64,000 nt of DNA from Alphaproteobacteria bacterium (lineage in GTDB: Bacteria; Pseudomonadota; Alphaproteobacteria; Sphingomonadales; Sphingomonadaceae). Within the stretch, counting starts at the first letter, position 1, and each line of letters begins with the position of its first letter. Shown in pieces: positions 19,159-26,440 of the stretch. The position numbers were made by a program, and so were the translations under genes. The notes below the pieces were generated by a model, which was not told the DNA's origin, ran no database searches, and saw only the letters and a list, made by a program, of their open reading frames with translations. The stretch lies in NCBI GenBank assembly GCA_030430365.1, contig JAUIFP010000002.1, positions 1 to 64,000 on the forward strand. Reading direction: 5' to 3'.

Positions 19159-20511
19159 TTGGACCAGGTCTTTGTCGGTACGGTGGTTTTGCCCGATCGT
19201 GTCATTGAGCGCGGCTATGTTCTCGTTGCCGACGGATTGGTACAAAAGGTCGGTGAAGGGGACCCTCCCAGTGGGGAAGTGCATGGCGGCCCCGACTTTC
19301 TCGTCCTTCCTGGGGCAATCGATTCACAGGTGCACAGCCGCAGCCAGGCCGACCAGGAGGACTTCATCTGGTCCACCAAGAGCGCGGCTTCCGGCGGCGT
19401 TACCGCCATTGTCGACATGCCTTACGATGATGGCCTGCTGATCGCGGACCGTGAACGGTTCGAGATCAAGCGCAAGAACGCTGCCGAACAATCCCGCGTC
19501 GATTTCGCGCTCTACGCCACGATCGATCCGGAAGACGGCACCCGTCATATCGACGATCTGGTTGCTGCAGGGGCCGCGGCATTCAAGTTTTCGACCTTCG
19601 GGAACCATCCCAAGCGGTTTCCGCGTATCCCGCCGCATCTCATGTATGCGTGTTTCGAGGCCATCGGAAAACACGATCTCATGGTCGGCGTGCACAATGA
19701 AGATGACGAAACCGTTCGCGCCGCGAGCGAGCAGGTAAAGCAGGCCGGGATCGACGATTATTCCGCGCACAGCCTTTCACGTCCTCCCATCGCCGAAGCT
19801 CTGGCGACCGCGCAGGTATTCGAAATCGGCGCGCATACCGGCTGCGATGCGCATATCGTGCACTGCTCGATAGATCGCGGATACCGCATGGCCGAAGCCT
19901 ATCGCCAACAGGGTTATGTCTCGACCATAGAGGCCTGCGTTCACTATCTGGCACTTAATGAAGAGGACGACGTTCGGCGCCTCGGCGGTTTCGGTAAGGT
20001 CAATCCGCCGATCCGCAAGAGCGACCAGACCGAAGCGCTCTGGCGTCACCTCGTGGCCGGCAACGTAACCGTGGTTTCAACCGACCATGTAAGCTGGTCG
20101 GCCGACCGCAAGGAAGATCCCGATATCATGAAGAATGCCGCCGGGATGCCCGGCCTCGAAGCACTCTATCCCCTGGTGCTGAAGGGGCTCGATCAGCGCG
20201 GATACGATTTCACTCATGCCGCGCGCGTTCTCGCTGAAAACCCGGCGAAACTGTTCCGGCTCGAAGGCGTCAAAGGGGCCTTGCGCGAAGGCCGGGATGG
20301 CGATGTCGTACTCGCGCGGCGCGATCCCTATGTCTATCATGCGGCCGATAGCGGTGCGAATGTGGTCGATTGGAGTGCCTATGAAGGAATGGAACTTCCC
20401 TTCAGGATCGATTCCGCATTCCTGCGCGGCAAGGCAATCATGGCCGAAGGCGAAGTGCTGGCTGAGCCCGGCAGCGGCCGTTTCCTCGTTCCGGGCATGA
20501 CTTCGTCATGA
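19159..20511 (+). CDS. Dihydropyrimidinase/allantoinase/dihydroorotase-like cyclic amidohydrolase
   Basis: LPGAIDSQVHSRSQ, AASGGVTAIVDMPYD, AAAFKFSTFG lysine region, DAHIVHCSIDRG, VSTDHVSWS; TTG start preceded by gaagg. Confidence 0.85.
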   Translation: MDQVFVGTVVLPDRVIERGYVLVADGLVQKVGEGDPPSGEVHGGPDFLVLPGAIDSQVHSRSQADQEDFIWSTKSAASGGVTAIVDMPYDDGLLIADRERFEIKRKNAAEQSRVDFALYATIDPEDGTRHIDDLVAAGAAAFKFSTFGNHPKRFPRIPPHLMYACFEAIGKHDLMVGVHNEDDETVRAASEQVKQAGIDDYSAHSLSRPPIAEALATAQVFEIGAHTGCDAHIVHCSIDRGYRMAEAYRQQGYVSTIEACVHYLALNEEDDVRRLGGFGKVNPPIRKSDQTEALWRHLVAGNVTVVSTDHVSWSADRKEDPDIMKNAAGMPGLEALYPLVLKGLDQRGYDFTHAARVLAENPAKLFRLEGVKGALREGRDGDVVLARRDPYVYHAADSGANVVDWSAYEGMELPFRIDSAFLRGKAIMAEGEVLAEPGSGRFLVPGMTSS

Positions 20512-21776
20512 GCGATGACGTGATCCTCCGGCCAACGGTCAACAGCGATCGGTTGTGGGCCGATCTCATGGCCATTGGCGAGATTACGGATCCGGATCGC
20601 CCCTATACGCGCCGGTCGTTCACGCCCTTGTTCGAAGAAGGACGCGCTTTTCTGCGCGAGAAGTTCGAAGCCTTTGGGGCGCAGGTGAAGCTGGATGCAG
20701 CCGGCAACATGATTGCCCGGCTGGAAGGGAGCGACCCTCAGCTCGGCGCCATCGCCATCGGATCGCACAGCGATACTGTGCCGTCGGGCGGTCGGTTTGA
20801 CGGAGTTGCCGGCGTGATCGCGGGTCTGGAGATATTGCGCGCCATCGCGGAAAGCGGATGGAAGCCGCGTCATCCGATAGAAATCATCGATTTTCTTGCC
20901 GAGGAGCCGAGCGATTTCGGCCTTTCCTGTGTCGGCAGCAGGGGAATGACCGGCCAACTCGACGGCGAAATGCTCGCCATGGTCGATTCCGGAGGGCGGG
21001 TGCTCTCAAACGCGCTTGAGGAAGTCGGCGGGGATACCGCCACACTGCCCAGCGCCCTGCGCGAGGACATCGCAGCATTCCTCGAATTGCATATCGAACA
21101 GGGGCCGGTGCTGGAGGATCGAGGCGTCGATATCGGTGTCGTTGGCACCATCGTCGCCATCAGGCGTATTGAAGTGGCTTTCGAAGGCCGCGCCGCCCAT
21201 GCGGGAACGACCCCTATGGATCTGCGCCAGGATGCGGCGGTCGCCGGCGCCGCGACTCTGGTGAAAATTCGCGAGACTGCAGAGCGTTTCGCTGCCGACA
21301 AAGACAGCTATTTCGTTGCCACGGTGGGCATAGTCGAGGTGAAGCCCGGCGGTTCGAATGTCGTTCCGCGCACGTGCCGCCTGGTGATAGACGCCCGCAG
21401 CGACAAGCCCGAGATCCTCGACCGGTTTCAGGAGATCATCGATAGCGAAAGCGTTGCGGCTGCAGCCTCTGCCCGCGTGGAGCGCAAGAGTTACGAGGTT
21501 CTTTCGGACGGCGTCCCGGCGCATTGCGACGAAGAGCTCCAGCAGCATATTCGCGTTGCTTCCGAAGAGCTAGGATATGCCAGCCTGGATTTGCCGAGCG
21601 GGGCCGGCCACGACGCGGCCTTTATGGCGCGGATTTGCCCGGTGGCGATGGTGTTCATCCCATGCCTTGGCGGGCATAGCCACACGCCGGTCGAATGGTC
21701 GGATCAGGCAGAGGTCACTGCAGGCACAGAAGTTCTCCTGCGCGTGGTCGAACGCATAGACCTGGCGGGCGGTTAG
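20508..21776 (+). CDS. M20-type Zn hydrolase: N-carbamoyl-amino-acid hydrolase/allantoate amidohydrolase family
   Basis: AIGSHSDTVPSGGRFDGVAGVIAGLEILRAI, FLAEEPSDFGLSCVGSRGMTG, ELHIEQGPVLE, LPSGAGHDAAFMARICPVAMVFIPCLGGHSHTPVEWSD. Confidence 0.93.
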   Translation: MSDDVILRPTVNSDRLWADLMAIGEITDPDRPYTRRSFTPLFEEGRAFLREKFEAFGAQVKLDAAGNMIARLEGSDPQLGAIAIGSHSDTVPSGGRFDGVAGVIAGLEILRAIAESGWKPRHPIEIIDFLAEEPSDFGLSCVGSRGMTGQLDGEMLAMVDSGGRVLSNALEEVGGDTATLPSALREDIAAFLELHIEQGPVLEDRGVDIGVVGTIVAIRRIEVAFEGRAAHAGTTPMDLRQDAAVAGAATLVKIRETAERFAADKDSYFVATVGIVEVKPGGSNVVPRTCRLVIDARSDKPEILDRFQEIIDSESVAAAASARVERKSYEVLSDGVPAHCDEELQQHIRVASEELGYASLDLPSGAGHDAAFMARICPVAMVFIPCLGGHSHTPVEWSDQAEVTAGTEVLLRVVERIDLAGG

Positions 21777-23638
21777 CCGGCGATTTGTTGTACCGGCATG
21801 TCTTCCACTTCGCGGGTGGGCAATTTTGCCGCGAGATTGCCGCGTAGCAGCGTCACCAGTTCCCTTTCGGCAGGTGTCAAACTCCGGTCGCCGGAATAGA
21901 CGAGGAACAGAGATCGCTCGATATGCGGATCGACGATCGGATGGGCGCTGAGCTCTCCGTTCAGGATTTCCGTCCGTACAGCCGAAGCAGGCATGATCGT
22001 GCAAATGGGCTCGCGGGTCAGCAGCCCGATCAGCATGGTCAGGGCGTCGATCTCATGCTTGGGCTTCAGATTGACGCCGTTTTCCTTCGCGGCAACGTCC
22101 AGCAACTGCCTGAGACCGAATTGCGAGGTCGGCAGAGCGAGTGGGAGTTGCGTGAGATCGCGGAATTTGACCGGCCCGGGCGGCACAAGATTATAGCGGG
22201 GGTCGGCAATAACGGCCAGATCCTCGGTCGCATCCAGGGCGAAACGCGGAAATTGCGGAAGGGAGGATTCCACCACGGCCATTCCGACCTGACCGCGAGC
22301 GATCCAGTCCTGAAGCACGGCCTTGGGTGCCTCCTGCACGGCAAGGCTCATCTCCGGATAGCGGTCGCGCAGCTCCAGAACGGCCTCCGTAATCCGGTTC
22401 ACCAGATAGCCGTGCTGATTGACCGATGGGAGGATGCCGATGCTGAGGCGGCCCCCATCTGCAAGCGAGGCGGACATTCCGCTGAGCCTGAGTTCGCGCA
22501 GCCGCCGTTCCAGCGTCTTTGCCCCGGGCGCGAAGCGCCGGCCCGCATCGGTGGTCGTGAGGCCGGCGGACTGCCGGCGAAACAGCGGCTCGCCCAGTGT
22601 GGCTTCCAGCTTGTGCAATTGCTGGCTCAGCGCGGGCTGGGCAATGCTGGCGCTATGGGCGGCGGCGGAAACCCGGCCGAGATCGTGCGTCAGATTGAAG
22701 TAGCGGATGCGCCGGGCCGTGAGCGTCGGCTGGAAGACGTAAGGCGGGGTCGTGGCATTGAGCTGCTCACGAAGCGTCGTCAGGAATTCGGATGCAATTT
22801 CGCTGTTCGCTTCCGCCTTGCCCATGATCCGGCTCTTGAGCGGCGGATCCAGCGGAGTGATCGACATGGAATTGAGACGCGCCGCGAGTACGCTGGAGGG
22901 AACCATGAAGGTCAGGCCGGCATGCTCATGCTGCAGCTCCGGCATGGAGCAGGGATGATCCTTCAACTGGCGCACATTGCTGACGCCCTGCTTGCGCAGA
23001 TAGGCGGTGGCTTGCGCGATGAGCGGCGATGGAAGATCGGGCAGGGCGACCGGGCGGGACCGCAGGACGTCCTCGTCCGGTTGGGCCGGATTGCGCCGCA
23101 CCAGCACCCAATCGTCTACCATCAGTTCAATCTCGTCCGCCTCCTGGCGGCCAGTGGTGTCGAGGGAGATGCGCGCGCGTTCGGCATTGGTGATGCCAAG
23201 CGCTTCGCCAGGTGTCGAGGCGATTTCCGGGCCATCTTCCAGCGTCCAATTGGGATGGACGATCATCAGTGGCCGGCGTTCCGCCATGGCGGCGGCTGCG
23301 CGGCTGATCGCCTTGGTTATCTGGCCGAACGCAAAGTTGAGCTCGATGTCGATCTCGAGCAGGGATTTCGAATGATCTTCCTGCTCCTTGGCTGCATTCA
23401 CGGCAAAGCGTTCGATCATCATCAGCGGCAGGGTTGCGCGATAAAGCCATCTGGCAGAGGGAAGGGGGGAGATGCCGGAGCCGAGTTTGCGCAAGAGCGG
23501 GACGCCAAGTGCACCTTCAAGGGACTTCAGGCTGGTGCTCAGCGTGGAGGAGGCGATCCCGATATGCTTGGCTGCGATTCCAAGGTTCTCGTGTTCGCAA
23601 GCTACCAGAAAATAACGTAAGTCTCTAAAATCTATCAT
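21773..23638 (-). CDS. Double LysR-type regulator (two HTH plus effector-binding modules in one polypeptide)
   Basis: First HTH MIDFRDLRYFLVACEHENLGIAAKHIGIASSTLSTSLKSLEGALGVPLLRK; second HTH LTARRIRYFNLTHDLGRVSAAAHSASIAQPALSQQLHKLEATLGEPLFRRQSAGLTTTDAGRRF, followed by a classical LysR effector domain. Same frame with no stop. Confidence 0.88.
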   Translation of the reverse strand: MIDFRDLRYFLVACEHENLGIAAKHIGIASSTLSTSLKSLEGALGVPLLRKLGSGISPLPSARWLYRATLPLMMIERFAVNAAKEQEDHSKSLLEIDIELNFAFGQITKAISRAAAAMAERRPLMIVHPNWTLEDGPEIASTPGEALGITNAERARISLDTTGRQEADEIELMVDDWVLVRRNPAQPDEDVLRSRPVALPDLPSPLIAQATAYLRKQGVSNVRQLKDHPCSMPELQHEHAGLTFMVPSSVLAARLNSMSITPLDPPLKSRIMGKAEANSEIASEFLTTLREQLNATTPPYVFQPTLTARRIRYFNLTHDLGRVSAAAHSASIAQPALSQQLHKLEATLGEPLFRRQSAGLTTTDAGRRFAPGAKTLERRLRELRLSGMSASLADGGRLSIGILPSVNQHGYLVNRITEAVLELRDRYPEMSLAVQEAPKAVLQDWIARGQVGMAVVESSLPQFPRFALDATEDLAVIADPRYNLVPPGPVKFRDLTQLPLALPTSQFGLRQLLDVAAKENGVNLKPKHEIDALTMLIGLLTREPICTIMPASAVRTEILNGELSAHPIVDPHIERSLFLVYSGDRSLTPAERELVTLLRGNLAAKLPTREVEDMPVQQIAG

Positions 23639-23769
23639 CAATATGTGCCAAAATGCCTGTGAAAGGCACCCCGGTGTACAAGGCGCCCTTGATGCAAATT
23701 TGCCTCTCGGGACTTTTTTTTGATTCTGAATAAACAATATGCCGAACATGTGGCCCGACTGCAAGCGTT

Positions 23770-23869
23770 GTGTTGCAATGCAGCACTCCAAATCTGCCAA
23801 TGCAGTTTCAAATCGGGACTGAAACTGCCTCTTGCGCGCGCGTGCATTTTCCATCCGGTGCGTCGGATG
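23770..23869. promoter_or_regulatory. Cluster of three inverted repeats between the divergent double-LysR and FMO genes
   Basis: gtgttgca-a-tgcagcac (23770-23786, one mismatch); gcagtttca-N9-tgaaactgc (23802-23828, perfect); catccg-N6-cggatg (23852-23869, perfect). Confidence 0.5.
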
Positions 23870-23971
23870 TGCCGTCTGCTTCAGCAAGAACTGGACATAT
23901 AAGATAGGCTGATTAGTTAGGTAACGAATCTAATGTGTGGAAGTTGGCCACGCGCGTTTGGGAGCAGGACG

Positions 23972-25759
23972 ATGAACGAACAGAGCAACCCGCTTTCCGG
24001 CTGGCTCAAGCGGTTTGGTGCCGCTCTCAATGCGCCGCGGGATGCCGACTGGAATGAGCTGTTCGTGGAGGATTGCTACTGGCGCGACTTCGTGTCCTTC
24101 AGCTGGAATATCGTGACCGTGGAAGGCTTGAAGGGGATCGCGGATATGGCGATTGCCCAGGCAGAGGCGATTGACGTGCATTCGCTGGAGCCTGACGATG
24201 CCGATCTCCCCATGACGGACGAAACGCAGGGCTGGTTCACGTTCGAGACGAAAACGGCGCGTTGCCGCGGCCATGTTTTGTTCGAAGGGGAAAAGGCCAA
24301 GGTCCTGTTCACGGCCATCGTCGAGTTGATCGGTTTCGAAGAACCGGCTGGTGAGCGCCGTCCGCTGGGTGTCGAGCACAAGGCGAAAAAGGGCCGGACA
24401 TTCTGGCCGGACCACAGGGCGGAAGAAATCCGTACGCTTGGCCATACCGAGCAGCCTTATTGCCTGATCGTGGGTGGCGGACAGAACGGCCTGCAATTGG
24501 CAGCGCGAATGAAGCGCCTGAATGTCCCGACTCTGGTTGTGGACGCATTGCCCAATATCGGGGACTGCTGGCGCGTGCGTTACAAGTCGCTCTATCTCCA
24601 CGATGCGATCTACATGGATCATTTCCCCTATTTGCCGTTCCCCGACCACTGGCCGCTCTACACGCCGACCGGCAAGATGGGCGACTGGCTGGAAATCTAT
24701 GCGAAGGTCATGGAACTGAACGTGTGGAACAGCACCATTTGCACCGGCGCCCATTATGACGAGGCAGCCGGCGAATGGGAGGTGACCGTCGTCAGGGATG
24801 GTCAGGAAATGACCTTGCGGCCCAAGCAGCTGGTGCTGGCAACCGGCCTGTCCGGCGCGAAGAACATGCCCAAGATAAAGGGGATGGATCGCTTCAAGGG
24901 GCAGCTTTGCCATTCGGCGGACCACGATTCAGACAGCGATGTCGCCGGCAAGAAAGTGGTCGTGATCGGCGCCAACAATTCGGCCCATGATATCTGCACC
25001 GATATGTGGGAAGGCGATGCGGACGTCACCATGATCCAGCGCTCGCCCACGATCATCGTGCGGGCGGAGACCATGCGCGGCTTCTCCGGCCAATTGCCAT
25101 ATGCCAATCCGGACATTCCCAGCGAGTTCGGCGATCTCATGCTGGCGACTACGCCTTTCCGCATGCGCTATGAAGGCGAAACCGGGATGACCGAAGCGCT
25201 CAAGGAAATCGATGCCGATTTCTACGATCGCCTGGAGAAGAGCGGTTTCATGCTCAGCCATGGAGAGGATGGCACCGGCTTCCTGATGGCCTATCATCGC
25301 CGCGCCGGCGGCTACTACATTGATGTCGGCGGCTCCGAATTGATTGCCAATGGCGAGGTCAAGCTCGCTCAGGGCGAAATTCAGGAGATCACCGAAGACG
25401 GCGTGCAGATGGAAGACGGCACCTTCCTTCCTGCCGACATCATCGTCTGCGCCACGGGCTATCGCCCGATGAACGAATTCGTGGGCAGGCTGATTTCTCC
25501 CGAAGTGGAAGACAAGGTCGGTCTGTGCTGGGGCCTGGGTTCCGACACGGAAGGCGACCCCGGCCCGTGGGAGGGCGAACTGCGCAATATGTGGAAGCCC
25601 ACTGCACAGGAAGGGCTGTGGTTCCAGGGAGGCAACCTGATGCAGTCACGCATCCATTCGCTTCATCTGGGGCTGCAGATAAAGGCACGGATGGAAGGCC
25701 TGGAGACGCCGGTCTACCAGCCCGATTTCGCCAAGCAGCGCGAACCAGTAATCGCCTGA
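23972..25759 (+). CDS. Flavin-containing monooxygenase-type NAD(P)/FAD oxidoreductase with N-terminal NTF2-like domain
   Basis: NTF2-like N-terminus (DWNELFVEDCYWRDFVSFSWNIVTVEGLKGIADM...HVLFEGEKAKVLFTAIVELIGFEE); FAD motif CLIVGGGQNGLQLAARMKRL; FKGQLCHSADHD; second Rossmann KVVVIGANNSAHDICTDM; ATGYRPM. Confidence 0.88.
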   Translation: MNEQSNPLSGWLKRFGAALNAPRDADWNELFVEDCYWRDFVSFSWNIVTVEGLKGIADMAIAQAEAIDVHSLEPDDADLPMTDETQGWFTFETKTARCRGHVLFEGEKAKVLFTAIVELIGFEEPAGERRPLGVEHKAKKGRTFWPDHRAEEIRTLGHTEQPYCLIVGGGQNGLQLAARMKRLNVPTLVVDALPNIGDCWRVRYKSLYLHDAIYMDHFPYLPFPDHWPLYTPTGKMGDWLEIYAKVMELNVWNSTICTGAHYDEAAGEWEVTVVRDGQEMTLRPKQLVLATGLSGAKNMPKIKGMDRFKGQLCHSADHDSDSDVAGKKVVVIGANNSAHDICTDMWEGDADVTMIQRSPTIIVRAETMRGFSGQLPYANPDIPSEFGDLMLATTPFRMRYEGETGMTEALKEIDADFYDRLEKSGFMLSHGEDGTGFLMAYHRRAGGYYIDVGGSELIANGEVKLAQGEIQEITEDGVQMEDGTFLPADIIVCATGYRPMNEFVGRLISPEVEDKVGLCWGLGSDTEGDPGPWEGELRNMWKPTAQEGLWFQGGNLMQSRIHSLHLGLQIKARMEGLETPVYQPDFAKQREPVIA

Positions 25760-25818
25760 CGCACTCCTTCTGACCGTTTAGGCGATCGCCCTTCTGGGCG
25801 AGGCTTTCGCCGTGCCGC

Positions 25819-26052
25819 CTATTCTGGGTCGAATACGACTTCGGCCATGCGCTTTGCCCATTCCTCGGGTGAAGGCATCAGCGTGATATCGTTGCGGTGG
25901 AGGATCTTCCATTCGCCATCCATCCGCACGAATTCGTCTTCGTACTGGCCGCTTAGCACGGGCGTGGGGCTGCCGTTCCTGCCCCTGATGATGGAGAGCT
26001 GGCGCGATTTGGCCATTCGATTATCGACGATGCCACCGTTCCGCCAACTCAA
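25819..26052 (-). pseudogene. N-terminally truncated SnoaL/NTF2-like domain remnant
   Basis: 77-aa ORF ends LSGQYEDEFVRMDGEWKILHRNDITLMP, matching the C-terminal strands of a SnoaL domain; N-terminal helices are absent. Confidence 0.45.
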
Positions 26053-26440
26053 TTCTTTCGCGTCGCGATAACTCTTCGCGATCTACCTTGCCGGCTGCAA
26101 CTGCGCGTGATGGTTGACTAGTTCTGGAAGTGGCGGCGATGCCACACCCTTCCAGAAAGCGCCTATTTGTTTCCAACTCCGACAAACCAGCTATCCATAT
26201 AGGTCAAGGCAATGTTGGATTCCTAACTGTAATGAAACGTTATCGCAGTGAAAGCCTTAGCCAGCTTGATGAATGGAGGGGCATCAAAGTGGTTTTCCGA
26301 TCAAATGCCCTAGAAATTTGGGTTCGGCGAGTTGCACTTGTCAGGTTTCAAAAGTCCTTTCCGCACTGCGCCGCAAGCAGAAGGCATCTGTGAATTTTTG
26401 ACTGGAATGCCCGTTACCATCGGGATGAGGAGCATAAGAA

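Noticed and set aside
19159-20511. QVH instead of HxH in the cyclic amidohydrolase metal motif (PGAIDSQVHSRSQ) as a sign of lost catalysis
   Set aside because: A Gln at this position is also found in some dihydroorotase/allantoinase-type members (IDxQVHFREPG), so it is not evidence of a novel or dead enzyme.
23972-25759. FMO as trimethylamine monooxygenase (Tmm) linking to the methylamine genes
   Set aside because: It has an extra NTF2-like N-domain and only generic FMO motifs; no specific support for Tmm, and it is separated from the gmaS/mgs block by ~15 kb.
26130-26393. 87-aa ORF between the SnoaL remnant and the TonB receptor
   Set aside because: No domain, no clear ribosome-binding site, and it lies in the receptor's promoter region.
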